This document shows, piece by piece, positions 40,210 through 52,900 of a stretch of 64,000 nucleotides of DNA. Numbering within the stretch: position 1 is the first letter of the stretch; each line of letters begins with the position of its first letter. The position numbers and the translations under genes are program-made. Origin of the DNA: Mesostigma viride (Eukaryota; Streptophyta; Mesostigmatophyceae; Mesostigmatales; Mesostigmataceae); NCBI GenBank assembly GCA_009746045.1, contig RPFO01000156.1:1731381-1795380 (forward strand), given 5' to 3'. The notes beneath the pieces were generated by a model, which worked only from the letters and a program-made list of their open reading frames with translations, did no database searches and was not told the DNA's origin.

Positions 40210-41500
40210 ATGGCGGACGAAATGCAGGCAGATATACGGACTTTCAAGGTAAAGAAGGGCATTTTCATGGCAGTGCCTGTGGAAAAATTCGGACGAGACT
40301 GGGCGATAGAGCAGTATGGGGAAAAACACAGCGAGGTACGTTTGCCGGGCAAGGTAGTGACAGTGAACAGGTCCGGAGATGGTGCACGGTGCTATTTCCC
40401 GGACGACAAGCTCACGTACCCATTCACCCGTGAGCAGATTTTCATATATTCGTGCAGCTCAGATGAGTACGAAGCTCTAGTGAAAGAATGCGCAGCCAGG
40501 AAGGTCCCAACGGCAGGTAGCAGTGACGATGATAGCGAGCAGGGCCAGGATAGCGATTCTGACGCCGGCGAGGACGACGACGACAAATCCGAGGATATCG
40601 AGCTGCCCACACCGGTCAAGCGACGCGAGCCGGGGAAGCGCGCTGTCGGCAACCCGAAGAAGAACCCAGCCATCAGCCACGCCCCGAAAAGGCGCCGTCA
40701 GACCAAGGCGGCGGCCAGCGAGAGCGTTGTCTCGGACGCTTCCGATGACGACTTTGTTTACCAGAAGGGTGCGGAGGGTCCGGTGCCGAGCGGTGAGGCT
40801 GAGCTCGATGATTCGTTTTTCCTAACGACACTCCTGCCACTGAGGAGCCAGCCGAGACTGTCTGGAAATCTGGTTTCGGCAAGCCAGGTGTGTTTCCTTT
40901 TCCCGATACTCCGGTGCTGTCGCCGATGACGGGTACCGCCTGCTATCAAAACCTTTCCCCTGCCCAGCTCAAGTTTGGGCCCCTCGGGCTGTTCTCCCTT
41001 TTCTGGTCCCAACGTGATGTCGTGGCCAAGATTGTCAAGGAGACCAACGACTATGCTGAGCTCAAGGGGGCGGGCAAGCCAGGTGAGCGTGAGTGGCACC
41101 CCTTAACAATGCATGAGATGGGCAAATTTCTGGGTGGAGCAGGTGCTGTGCCAACTGTGCTGCGCGCAAGGCAGGAAGCACAAGACCTCGGTCATGTGCG
41201 AGCACTGTGACATGGCGTTCTGCAGCAACAGCGAGCGGAACTGCTTCGGCCTCTTCCACTCCGGGCAGGTGGAGGGGCTGGACTTCAACGTGACGAAGCA
41301 GCGGGTATGGCAGCGCCTCTCCCAGCGTGGCGAATGCGCCAAGAATTTCAAGGGCGCCACTACCACGAGGGGGCAGCAGCCACCACCCGGAAGCTCAAGG
41401 GGGTGGCGCGGCGCCGCCATCTCAGGGCGGAGCATGTCCGCCTGGGATATAGTCCTACGGAGGCTGACTAAGAATGCTAGCATTTGTTGCCTACGTGGCA
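40210..41500 (+). pseudogene. piggyBac transposase-like protein, frameshifted, DDE core deleted
   Basis: The first frame from ATG 40210 gives an acidic, nuclear-type N-terminus (SSDDDSEQGQDSDSDAGEDD, then PKRRRQTK). Around 40815-40825 the frame shifts by one in a T-run. The new frame reads WKSGFGKPGVFPFPDTPVLS, FGLFSLFWSQ-like residues, IVKETNDYA and EWHPLTMHEMGKFLG, the conserved start of the DDE_Tnp_1_7 domain. The next recognisable part is the C-terminal cysteine-rich domain (CQLCCAQGRKHKTSVMCEHC, then CSNSERNCFGLFHSG). The catalytic core between them is missing, with the junction near 41130-41150. Confidence 0.8.
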
Positions 41501-41888
41501 TGGCGTTTGGCCTTTCCTGCCCGCGCTCATGCGCGCCGTGTATCACCATGGGCCGGCATGGTTTGAAGTGTGTGTTATTGTTTCATGGACCCACCTGTGC
41601 ATGTGTTATTTGGTTTCATGTTGTTAGCCTGCATGGGTTATTGTTTCATGGTCATGTCTTATTAGCTTTCATGTTTATGCATAACTTGTGCAGTTTGAAA
41701 ATCTGCTCCGTGATGGTCACAGTGCCACCTATTTCTAGTTGGCAATTTTCAGTGTTACTGCATGCATGGTCCCTTGGTCACTAATTTATCTAGGAGTGCT
41801 GGGATGTTTTGACTTTGTGTGCAAGGTCCATCATGCATGTAAAAATAAGTACCACAGTATCAGCGGGTCTGCAAGCATTTACGCTTAT

Positions 41889-42425
41889 TGTGGCATATAT
41901 TTGTGCCACATAGGCTGGAATAAACATAATCATGCATGTTTCATGCTTACCTATCATTTCCATGTTCAAAACTGCACTAGGATGTTTATTCTAGCCCCCC
42001 CCAAACTGGTGACTCAAAATAGTCACCAGCTATTTTTAGCATTATCTTGTGGGTCCCTGGGTGAAACAAGACATGTAAGTGTTTGGATGTAGTGCTTGGG
42101 TACAGTTGCAGTCCCCCCTGAAATACTAGGGTGAAATCCAAGGTATACGTGCTCCATCATGCATGATAAGGTTGTGAACCCCGTACTCGCGGCCCGCGCG
42201 TAGTCGTCTCCAATCATATCCGGCAGGGACCTGTAGTGGTTATGGCAGGTATTGGTGGCACACAGGTTGGAATAAGTGTTAGCATGCATGTTTGCCCATA
42301 CTCCATGCTTACCTATCGTTTCCATGTTCAAAACTGCACTAGGATGCCTATTTTAGCCCCCCAAAAACTCGCGACTCAAAATAGTCACCAGTTATTTTTA
42401 GCACCAGCTGATGGGTCCCTGGGGG
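41889..42425 (+). repeat. Two direct repeats of about 180 bp inside the piggyBac element
   Basis: 41889-42065 and 42241-42425 share ATGCTTACCTATC, CCATGTTCAAAACTGCACTA, GGATG and GACTCAAAATAGTCACCAG followed by tgggtccctggg. They are subterminal to the right end, a position where transposase-binding repeats are often found, but no function can be shown. Confidence 0.8.
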
Positions 42426-43017
42426 AGTTACAATTTTTAGTGTTTGTATCCCATCCTAACTAAAAAATCTATCTACAAAACCAACCCCAGGGTCAACTCA
42501 TTGAGGAAAGGGGTCTATCATCCATTATAAGGGTGTCACCGCACACACTCACCGTACCCCCCTGAGGGGGGGGCTATTTATAGAGCAGGGGGGGCTAGCA
42601 CTGGGACCACCCACTATACCCCCAGGTGGGCCCTAATATGGTTATGCTTGGTTCCTAGTATGGTCTAGAAAAAATAATTAGGCTGAATGGGGGCACCTGT
42701 GGCATACTGTGCAACTCGTGACTCATTTTAGTCACGAGTCAAAGACGGTTGAGGGGTTAAGACCCCGGCGGACAAGATTTCTTTTCTCAGACGCCGCAAG
42801 CGGCTCGAGAAGACTCTCTTCACCCTTGATGACGACTTGACCCTGGCCGCAGCAACAACGGCGACGGGAGCTATGGCCGACCTACCTCCAGCTCCGGCAG
42901 ACCAAGGCGGGGCAGCCGGTGTACTGGAAGGGGGCGGCCATCTACGTCGGCCACAAGCCCTGGCAGGCGACCCCCCCCCCCCCCGCGGCCCCAGCGACTC
43001 CAGACGCCCCAGCTTAG

Positions 43018-43813
43018 GGGAATACAGCAGTAGTAGTGCAGAATAGATAGACCGTGGCCATGTACATGTACGCCTCCTAGAGGCACTATCCCAGCTAAGC
43101 CCCGCGCTTTATTTAATCATGTACATGTGTGCCTATGATGTGCCACACTCCAGACGATGCCTAGCCTTATTTAGTAATGTTGTGCCCATGCAGGGAGTCA
43201 CTCTCTGCTGAGAAGCCATGCCATAGCTCTTGTATAATAGCCATGATGATCTTCCCCCTCACAGGCATGCTCCCCCCTTACCCGGGCATAGCGTGATAGA
43301 CCATGAGGGTGCGGGTGCCCTGGTGCACCTAGAGCAAGTGTTGTTTACATTCCCACCCTTGCAGGAAGTAGCTTAGAATGTATTATAGGCTCATGAATAT
43401 GCCCCTTCTCAGGGCTATGTGCTACATATACTCCCAACGTGTAGTAGTGTTTCCTTTCTCTATTCCTGGAATAAACGGGGTTCGAACGGGTAAATGGCTT
43501 ATGGCGTATTATAGTCGTACTTACGTAAATGCACTGAGATCCGGATCGTCACGTTCGTCTTTCGCGCAGGGTTTGACTAGAGGTGGCCTCACTAATTTAG
43601 GTAGCATTAGACCAGTTAGAGGTAGAGGCGGAGGTAGAGGACTGAGTCGTCACAATTGGCATGCCACGGAGTACTATGCTAATCTCATTAGAAAATAATT
43701 ACATGCACGAAAGTGACAAATATCATCGTCGATCTGCACTGACGTGCAGATAGCCAACAGAGATACGCCAGCCTAGCTGTGTGCCTCGCCTAGCACTGCT
43801 TGTTTGCTTGCGT
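43018..43813. other. Noncoding, repeat fragments
   Basis: LINE ORF1 3' flank (43018-43150). A family C fragment (GCATGCCACGGAGTACTATG at 43657) follows. A 106-codon open frame at 43378-43698 has no recognisable domain and overlaps the repeat, so I do not call it a gene. Confidence 0.5.
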
Positions 43814-43844
43814 CAACTATGTTGATCGGCGATCAACATAGTTG
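43814..43844. other. Perfect 14-bp hairpin
   Basis: CAACTATGTTGATC, loop GGC, then GATCAACATAGTTG. The arms pair perfectly. It is isolated from any gene and could be an element end, a cruciform-forming site or chance. Confidence 0.75.
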
Positions 43845-43939
43845 TCTCACTTAAGACGCTGGTCGATGTCGCGGATTGGCTGGGCGGTGATGGAGTCGGT
43901 GGAGGCGGAGGGGGGGGGGGGGGGGGGCGAGGAGGGTGG

Positions 43940-44605
43940 CGGTGGCGGTGGGGATGGTGGGGAGCTCAGCAGCCAGCGTGCGACCCACAGCTGCCACATC
44001 TGCAGCAATGGGCGTCACGTGCTGTGAGAGAGCGTCGTGGAGGTGGTGGAGGAGGGTGGATTGGGTAATGGGGGCGGGGTGCAGAAGGTCCTCGGCCGAG
44101 CGCGCTTAACGAGGGTAAAGAGAGCTGCGAGCTTAAGACGGGGGCGAGACCAGCCGGCCAGGTTGGTCGGAGAAGGGTCCGGTCAGATACGCGGTGGGAA
44201 TACCGGCCGTCAGCTCCGTTGCGGAAAAATTGGGTGTTGAAATTGAGTTGCTGGCACAGGGCCAGCAGTGAGGCGTGTGACCCGTAAAACACGAGCTCCA
44301 GTATCTTGATGGGTGGCATGTCGAAAAAGGCAGGCCTGTTGACGTCGAAGGTGGTAAAGATCGAGCCTAGCAACGTCAAAATCACGCGCAGACCCGCCAG
44401 GTTCGCCTGGGCGACTGCGCTTTGGGTCAGGCGATGCAGAGGGCGAGGAAAGCCCGGGAGGGTTTGGGGCGAGCACCAGTGCGCGACTAGTGTCACCACT
44501 GCCTTCCGGCCCTGATGGCGAAGCTGCAGCCGGAGCTGCAGACGTATTTTCCTTGCCGAGCGCAGCCGCCAGGCTGCGTTGCGTCGAGGAGCGTTTGCTC
44601 GTCAT
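43940..44605 (-). pseudogene. Frameshifted ORF of unknown family
   Basis: The minus strand starts with MTSKRSSTQRSLAAALGKEN at 44605 in one frame and continues after a frameshift in another with LAGLRVILTLLGSIFTTFDV, PAFFDMPPIKILELVFYG and NTQFFRNGADGRYSHRV. It ends in a proline-rich segment. I do not recognise the family. A transposon-associated protein is plausible from the surroundings and the single frameshift near 44500. A G-run of about 20 bases lies at 43911-43927. Confidence 0.4.
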
Positions 44606-45964
44606 ATAATATTGCGTAATAGCTTCGGAAAATTATATCAGCATGTGCGTCTTATAGAAAGGCGCGTCGATTGTGATATTCACGGCTAAATTCGGTGCTC
44701 AAACGTGAAAGTTATGAGCTCCGCCGTCAGCCATGGCTACCTCGTGGCTCGTGGCTCGTGGCTAGGCACGTGGCTAGGTATGGCACAGCTAGGCAAACAT
44801 GCATGGGCAAATCATGGCTGAATAATGCTATGCATCATTTGGTGTGGAGCCCATCTTAGGCAGACATTACATGGCTAAATAATTAATGCTAATGCGGATC
44901 ATCTGGTGTGGGGCCGGCATCATAGGCATACATCAAGGAGACAACCCGAGTGCAGGCCAGAAATCGGGAGAATCCGGGCCATGGTAGCTCGAGCCTGCCG
45001 TGATCTTGTCCGCGTTTTCGAGTCGTTCAGGGTGATGAATATGAATGGAGATGGAAATGTGTAGCCTTGTGCATTGAAATTATGGCTGGCTTACGTGTAG
45101 AGCGACTATAGATGATGGTGCATGGGGCCGGAAACAGCATGCTTGATCAGGGCGTGTGTTTCGAGCCTAACTGGCCGGGAATGTCTTGTGGTGAGCACCA
45201 TTGCTGCGATTGCTCTCCCACCATTCAGTACGAGGATATACCCGCAAATGGAAAACCACTGAAAAGGTCTAGCTAGTCAGTCATTATTACGTTAGCCACA
45301 TGCCATGTTTCCAAACGTCCAAGAACTGCACACGGTGCAAAGGCAAAAATCCGGAGGACAGCACTTGCAAATTTGCGGCGGGAACCAATAGCCCGCGTAA
45401 TAATGCCAGAATAACATCGTGTTGCTGCATGCAGCGACGCGACGGTGTGGACAACGAATCCAGTGCCAAGCTCGGAACGGCCGCAAAGGAGATCTGGCAT
45501 CACAGGGTTCAGATGTGCGGACATTAATTAAGAACATAAATTAATTAAGAACATAGCTCCGTGGGGAGCATATATATGTAACACATAGCCCTGAGAAAGG
45601 GGCATCTATGGGTTTGTAATACAATCAGGGCGACAACCTGCAGGTGTATGATGTACAACTATCACGTGCTCTGGGTGCACAAGGTGCACCTGCACCGCCA
45701 TGATGGTTCATGCCTCCTAATCGAGCTCACACAAGGCGGCTTGGGGAGAGGGCCTAGAAGGCTTGCATGACATATGGGGTGGAAGGTATATATGGCTAGG
45801 CTATAGCTGGTGTACACATGGCATCTCAGCAGAGAGTAACTCCCTGTATGGGCAAAGCATGACTCGAAATTGCTACGGCTATTGCAAGGACTGGTGTGGG
45901 CCCATCACGTAGGCATACATGGCCACATAACTAAGCTTTCTAGTCTACAGTAGTGCTATATTCC
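44606..45964. other. No gene recognised
   Basis: Several short open frames (up to 83 codons at 45273-45524) have no identifiable domain. Short repeats include CTCGTGGCTCGTGGCTCGTG at 44743 and two copies of TTAATTAAGAACATA around 45525-45556. Confidence 0.5.
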
Positions 45965-46471
45965 CTAGGCTGGGGTGGCTGGGGTGGCTGGGGCGGCAGG
46001 GGTCGCCTGCCAGGGCTTGTGGGCGACGTAGATGTCCGCCCCCTTCCAGTAGACCGGCTTCTGCCCCGCCGTCTGCCGGAGCTGGAGGTAGGTCGGCCAT
46101 AGCTCCCGTCGCCGTTGTTGCTGCGTCAAGGTCAAGTCGTCGTCCAACGTGTAGGAGGTCCCCCCAGGCCGCTTGCGACGCTTGAGGAACTCCATCTTAT
46201 CCGCCATGGTGTCAAAGGTGAGGAGCAAGGGGGAGGGGCCGGCCTTACCCCGCGAGCGGGGAAGGCGGGTCACCCCACGCGGCTTGCCCTTACCAGCGAG
46301 AGCCATGGGGACAAGGATTTTGTTCTCAAACGCCAGGGCAAGGGTCTCGGAGGTGTTGTCCTGCAGCTGGTCGAAGTGCTTGACTATGACGTTAAGGCTG
46401 CGCTCGTCGAGCTCGTACGGCAGCCTCGTTACTATATAATTAGGTACGAGCTGGCAGCTATGGAGGAACAC
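45965..46471 (-). pseudogene. LINE ORF1 C-terminal half
   Basis: The best preserved ORF1 end in the window, 168 codons without interruption: RLPYELDERSLNVIVKHFDQ, ETLALAFENKI, RSRGKAGPSPLLLTFDTMAD, KMEFLKRRKRPGGTSYTLDD, then DLTLTQQQRRRELWPTYLQL and YWKGADIYVAHKPWQAT, with a Pro/Ala tail. It resembles the RRM-like and C-terminal domains of L1 ORF1 proteins. The N-terminal half is absent, as expected for a 5'-truncated insertion, and no RT follows. It lies about 470 bp upstream of the dehydrogenase start. Confidence 0.75.
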
Positions 46472-46942
46472 TGCTGTTCGAGGTTACAAGTAATTCCGAG
46501 CTTTACCGAGCAACAAATTTGGCCGGATACAACCGAGCCGCGAGTGCGCATTCATCTCTATCATTCATTGGTTTTGGACTGCGTTATCGGTAGCAGATCG
46601 GTAGCGCAGGACTTCGAAACCAGACTTTGGCAGCCAAGCACGGGGCTGCTGAACGACTGACTGCGTACGGTGCATTTCCCGGTGCTCCTTCCTGTTTGGC
46701 CTTGCCGCCACCTGGCTCGAAACTGCGCACACTCGCGGCAGGGTAGGCAGAGATCTCATCTTGCCGATGCCATGCATATGTAAGAATACTTGGTAGGAAA
46801 TTCATGGAGCCCAGTACAGGCGGGTTGGAGAATCCATAACTGTACGTGCCTACCGCTGCCATTACTAGCGAATTCCCGGCCTCCACCAGGCATTATATCC
46901 GGCTCCAAAGTCTTGTCTAGGGGTCTGCACGGGCGCATCAAA

Positions 46943-49900
46943 ATGAGGCTTCAAGGCAAGGTTGCGCTAATTACTGGAGGGGCAAAAGGCTTGGGTGAGG
47001 CAGATGCACGCCTGTTTGTCAAAGAGGGTGCAACCGTGTACGTCGGCGACATTGACGACTTAGCTGGTCAAAAGCTAGTGGAAGAGCTGGGCTCATCCGC
47101 TTCCTACGTGCATCTTGACGTTACAAACGAGAGTCAGTGGCAAGCTGTACTGAACAAGATTATGGAGGAGCGGGGAGCACTGCACGTTCTGGTGAACAAC
47201 GCAGGTAGGTACACAGAGGTTCGTCTACTGACCAGCGCTGGTCCTGTGTGGTGGAAATATTAGAAGCCATTTTTTTGAGTCCAACCTGTGAAGTTTTCTG
47301 GTTTTGAGTAGTGTGATGGCATCTACCAAGACGTGTAAGTCTTGATTATCTTGTGTTCTAGTTAGGTGTTACGGTCTTTCTAGGCGCATCGAAATACCTG
47401 CTGCATGACACAGCTTTGGGAGGCTCCAGGGCCTGACTAACTCGCGGTGTTTTCGCGCTTCCGGCAAGTGCGTGTGTCCGATACAGGTAACCTGGAGTGT
47501 GGCACCGTCCTGAGCACCAGTACCGACAGTTTCCACCGCGTCATGGCCACCCACGTGGACGGCATGTTCTTTGGGTGCAAATACAGCATCCCGTTGATCA
47601 GCAAGAGCGGCGGCGGCTCCATCCTCAACATGTCTTCAGGTAAGCTCAAGGGAGGGACGTTTGCTTGCTCTGCGGCTGTTGAATGTCTGAGCTTCACCTC
47701 ATGCAACAAATCTGCCATCCGATGATGACGGGACATCCTGGGCCTGGTTTTTAGGACTGGGCATATATCTCAGAACATGCCTAGTGGAGCTGGACCAAAG
47801 GATGAGGAACCGACAGCTGGTAGTATCAAGTGGGTCAGGGAACGGTGCATCTTGGCTTTGCAAGCAGTCAGTAGAAGGACGGAATGGTTATTATGGGACG
47901 TGCCCAAAACCAAGGTGCGGCTAGTTTCCAGTTTTGGCCGTGTTCCCTGAATTGAATGCGTTCCACTGTTCCTATCATCATGCAAAGCCTGGACGAGGGT
48001 GCCCTAGCTCATACTTTGCCTCGTTTGCCATCCATGTTTCGGGCCATGCTTTGGCTGTGCTTCTGACACTGACCACGTGCATCAACCAATACCCAAAACT
48101 ACGAGCAAAATAGCAGAGCTAAGTAAGCAAAATGGTCCTGATAACAGCTCCTTGCTCAGACTATTACTTACGGATGCATCTGGCATCATGCATAGATAGG
48201 TCCTAGCTTCAAGTTTCACTAATGATCGACCCACAGCCATGGCCTGGGGAATGTCTGGGGCCTAATGAAATCCACGATGACACCTGCTACAACGATCGGT
48301 CACTATGTACCCGCATGACATCCCATGCTCATGCTCCAGTCAGTTTCGTTCCGTTACTGCTGGCACAAGGTTGTAACAGGTTCAGAAGGACGCTGCCTTT
48401 TGACTTGAATGAGTGTCTTGTGAGTTGTGGTTGTGTGCGTGCAGGGTATTCACTATGTGATTATGTTCTAATTACTACTGATGAGCTTATTTTGTGCACC
48501 GTGCTTGCATGATGGGTACATATTCACGATGCTGGTGCTCCCTAGAGCTGCCAAATTATACCAGCCACATTTTTACTCCTCAAAATCCGGTATAAAATAA
48601 TAGTTATAATAATAATGATAATAATAAGCACGTGACTGCGTCACGTGGGTGCCAATACAGAGTAAAGGAAGCTTCAAACGGCCCTTATACACAACGAGGA
48701 GGGGGGGTGCCCTAGCTTCTCTCACTGCCACAAATGGGCAGGCTACAGAGTGCTCTATCCACTATGTATGGTGCCGGGGCGCAACACTGTGGGTGCAATA
48801 CAACCATGCAATACCACAGGTAGGCTGACGCGTAGCTGCGATACAAAAGGTGAGGTGGGCTCAAGACGTCGGCTAAGTCGCAAGCTGATGGCCATAAGGA
48901 GCCAGAGCTAATCTATAGCAAAGTCAGATAACCAGCTCAGCTAATATGTGCTGTTGTCTCATTGTATGCTAATCATTCCGAGTGCTGTCATGCCTATGCT
49001 TTCCCACTATTATCGATTGCCCCAATCTTCAACTGGCTTGAATGCTCTATCTTGGGGGAGCCTGGGGGGCTTCCACAGCTTGTTGTTGACATAACGGTCC
49101 CCGCCCCGCCAGTACACTTTGGGCTTCTTGGGGCTGGTCTTGTGGCGGACGTGGTCGGCCAATGGTCGTGGCGTTGCTGCCATGCTGGGCTGGCGTCAGG
49201 TCGTCGTCGAGCGACCACGGGGTAGTCACCAGCTTTCTTTTCCGAGAGAGGAACCGAATTCGGGCTACGATGTCGCTGAAGGTGAGGACCACTGGTGGGG
49301 GGGCAGCCTTGTCGCGTGTATGGGGCAGGCGGTAGGCGCCCTGCAGTGCCGTTCCTTGCAGCTCCATGGGCGTCAAGAGCTGGTTCCTGAGCTCGTCGAG
49401 AAGAGAGTCTGGGGTCTCCCCCGGCTGCATGTCGAAGCGCCTGAGGATGACCCGGCAGCCACGGCGGTCGCGGTCAGCAGCCTCGCGGTGCTTGTCTTCC
49501 AGCTCCTGGAGCTTGGTGGTGATGGCGGTTGTGGTTGAGTTTGCCTGGCTCTGGAGCAGGTCAGCCCAGGAGGCTCGAGTTGAGGGGTCATCGCTGGCCC
49601 TACCGGCAGGTTAGGCAGCGATGGTGGCCCTTCGCTCGGCGATCTCGGGGACCTGCGTGGCCAGGGCCTTGACCTGCGTGGCCAGGACCTGCGTGGTGAC
49701 TGCCTCCAGTTTCACGATGCCGTGGCCGACTTTGCCTTCCACCTGGTTAAGGCGGGCGGTGACAGTGGCAGACTGGCAGTAGTGGCCTCGGAAACCTTGG
49801 TGGCGGCGTGCTTGTGCAGGGCGGTAAACTGGCGCTGGAGCTTTTGCGCGACTTTGGCTAATCGATGTTGTTGACATTAGCTGCAAGGGCACTGAGGGGG

Positions 49901-52900
49901 CCGTCAGGCGCTGTCAGGCCTGCGAGCTGGGCAGCACTCGGCGCCACGTGCTCCTCCAGCGCAGCTGGGACGACCGCCTTCATATCATCCTTGCTGACGG
50001 GGGGGCTTTGTGAGCATGGCGCAGTGGCAGCCTGGCCTCGCACCTGGGCCAAGCAACGTCGGACGCCCCCCGCAAGGCCCAGTCCACGGAAATCATTCTC
50101 GTCACAGGAGGCGTAGCTGGTCAAGATAAAGTGACGTTGGTAGTCCACCGGTTTCCCATGTTGCAAAATCGAGAGTCTCACCCTAGTCAGGCAGGGTAAT
50201 GTAGCAATTTTGTGCCAAGAAGGAGAGGACCAGCACATTGTTGCAGAGAAAGAAATGCCCGTTTGAAAATGTCAAACCATGCATGCCCGTGACAGGGGCG
50301 GAAGCGTCGGACGGCAAAATCGCGTCTGGCGTAACCGACGAGCTTGGCGATGAGCTCTGCGTGGAGGTGCGGGGTGAACCGGGGGTTAGAGCTTGGATCG
50401 ACGCGTGAAGGTTGGCATCCACAGGAGCTGCTGGCGCCGCAAATTGGCTCCGCCAGATAATATCATTATAAGAAAAGTATCACGATTCTTATAGGATTAA
50501 AAGTGCTCACTCCGGTGCTCGGCGACTCGCCAACGGGAGCACGTGTTTTAATTAATTAATTGATTAAGAATATCATTACAAGCGTATTCATCCTCTTCTT
50601 ATTGGTTTTGTCTCTCCCACTTAATGGCTCTGCATCTGAACATGGCCCCATGCAGTCACGTCCCTGGCTGGCTATGAGCACGTCTTTGCTTACAGCGCGG
50701 CCAAGGGGGCCATCGAGGCGTTCACCCGCAGCGGTACGTAATTTTATTATTTTAATCATGAATCATGCAGTCAGGCATCAGTCAGCTGGCATCAGCCATG
50801 TAGGCATCAGTCAGGCAGAGAGCTTGAAAGCGCTTGATCACGTGCGGGCGGCCGTATGTGATCAAGGGCCGGCCTAGCTGTACGAAACTGCGAATCCTAA
50901 CATTAGTAGGAGCTCTTTCGCTCTCTGCCTGACATCAAATGTTTGTGTCAATAAGATACTGACAGTGTCTAAGTTGTTAACTATACGTCAAGACTTGGAT
51001 GAACTGAAACGCCGGACCTAGTGGAGATGTTCCGAGCTAGGGTGGGCGCGTTGCATTTTGCCAAATTCCTAACTTGCTGGAGGCACTGACGGATGAGCGA
51101 CGACAACCTTTGGTATGCTGGTTACTAAAATTAACACTGTAGCTGCCTATAATTTATTTTGCGGGTCTTTGGGGGGGGGATGACACTTTCACGGAGCAAA
51201 GCACCTGTTGAAGCCTCCACCCTCCACATTATTATGAGTGTATGCGTTGGCTTTGCTCCTGGGATCATGCCACATGACCGCCCTCCTGTACTATAGCTCT
51301 TGGAATGACTGTAGCCGGCTTCTGATGCAATAGTCTGTGTTAAGTCAGTGTTTAGCTGCATTTCAATAGCTGCTGGTTTTATCTGTCGGCAGTGCTCAGC
51401 TCAAACGGACCGGATTGCCCTGGAGATTAGTTGAGCGTTAGCCGTGTTGGTCCATATACTGCCAGTACGGGGTATTCATGAGGGGGCCAAGAATACGGCT
51501 TGTACGTACGCGAGTATTTATGAAGGGCCCTAAAGCATTCGGCCGCGAAATAATACGGCAAAAAGCGGATGCTGGTGCATGGATCAGACTGTAAAATAGA
51601 ACCCCTTGTGAACAAATCTCAAAATCAAAATTCAGCCATAGTGGCTATTTATCATCACAGTTACGAGCATGGATCATTAATTATTACAAAACTTGGAAAG
51701 CAAGGTTCATGATAGCCGATAACGAATCATGCATGCAGTTGCCCGTGCACTGTGCTGAGTCTTAACATCCCGTGTTGAGGCTCAGGCCTACAATGCGGGA
51801 TACCTACAAAGGACGGGCCCTAAATACAGCGAATTCGTGCGAGTATTCATGGACCCCATGTGAAGTATATGGACCAACACGGCACGTCAGGGAGCCAAGG
51901 GCCTGGGGGTTGGGAATGGGATGGGATGGGCTGGGTGGCGGGGAGGGGCCGGAGGGGAGAGGAGGGGACAGGCGCATGGGGGATCGAAGGGAGTGAGGTA
52001 TAGTAGCCTGGGTCAGCGCCTTGAAGGGGAGCTAGCCAGGTGTGCGGTCCGCCCTGAGTGCATGCACCAGGCATGCCCATGCGTGCATGGGCAGGTGGCA
52101 GCCGTGACCTATGACTGTAACGATATATGATATTTGTGTGTTACATGGATCGATGGCAGTGTCAACTTCAACCCTTATTACCAATAATACTGCCTTTCTA
52201 TCAAGTGTCAAGTCCATGGGGGATGAGTCGTATCTAACATCTGGGATACTAGAAAAAGCACCCAATTATAAACTGTGTGTATATCAAACTTTTTGTCTGC
52301 TGTCATGATGCAGGATCGTACATGCAGCTCTCCTTTTCTTGCTATTTCTGCACAGCACTTGATGCCACCGCATGGTGGTATCGCTATCAGTTAACCAATT
52401 AATTATCACGTAGACTGTAAATTGGACAGTAAACTATATCAAGTGCCTAGAATAAATTAGTTGGGTATCTAGGTTCAATCACTTTTGGTTGTTGGTAATG
52501 TGGCAACGGCTGCATTTGACTAGTGGCGACGGCTGCATTATATATATGCCTGGCTAAGTGATCTGCCGCCAAAAGGCGCCCGAGCTCCGTGCCTTTTTCT
52601 GCCCGCCCCTCGCAGCGGGTGAGACCTCGGTGGCGGCCCAGCTGGGGGTGACGACTCCAGGCGGGGCGGATATCCTCATCCATTCGGTGCAGGCCTACCT
52701 CGAGGCCCACCCCACCCACGCTGTCGTCAAGGTCGACTGCCACAACGCGTTCAACAGTCTGTCCCGCGCCAGCATGTTTGCGGCCGTCATGGAGTCCTTC
52801 GAGGACTTGTACGCTTGGACAGCCGTGTGCTACGGCCAGCCCGGCCAACTGGTTCACATCATGGAGGACGGCACTCGCGGCGGCCTGCTGTCGCGGTCGG

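Larger units (their letters stand above)
39899..42756 (+). mobile_element. Internally deleted piggyBac-type DNA transposon
   Basis: Flanked by TTAA on both sides (39895-39898 and 42757-42760), the exact target duplication of piggyBac elements. The ends are imperfect inverted repeats: CCCCTAAACCGTC at the left and CCCCTCAACCGTC read inward from the right. It encodes a piggyBac-related protein lacking the DDE catalytic core and contains a 180-bp direct repeat near its right end. At 2858 bp it is slightly longer than typical autonomous elements, but non-functional as it stands. Confidence 0.85.
39636..43017 (+). pseudogene. LINE ORF1, split by a piggyBac insertion
   Basis: Left part 39636-39894: AQLQRQTLDLREEAELAKRS (coiled-coil-like) and then LPRARGKAGPPPLLLTF. 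Right part 42761-43017: TPADKISFLRRRKRL, TLFTLDDDLTLA, then after one frameshift QQQRRRELWPTYLQLRQTKA, YWKGAAIYVGHKPWQAT and stop. The two parts join in frame at the TTAA target (codons ACC TTT AAG ACC), matching the homologue at 45965-46471. There are also frameshifts and stops near 39760-39830, so the ORF1 was decaying independently of the insertion. Confidence 0.8.

Noticed and set aside
43378..43698. 106-codon open frame with a Gly/Arg-rich end
   Set aside because: It overlaps a dispersed repeat fragment and has no recognisable domain; not supportable as a gene.
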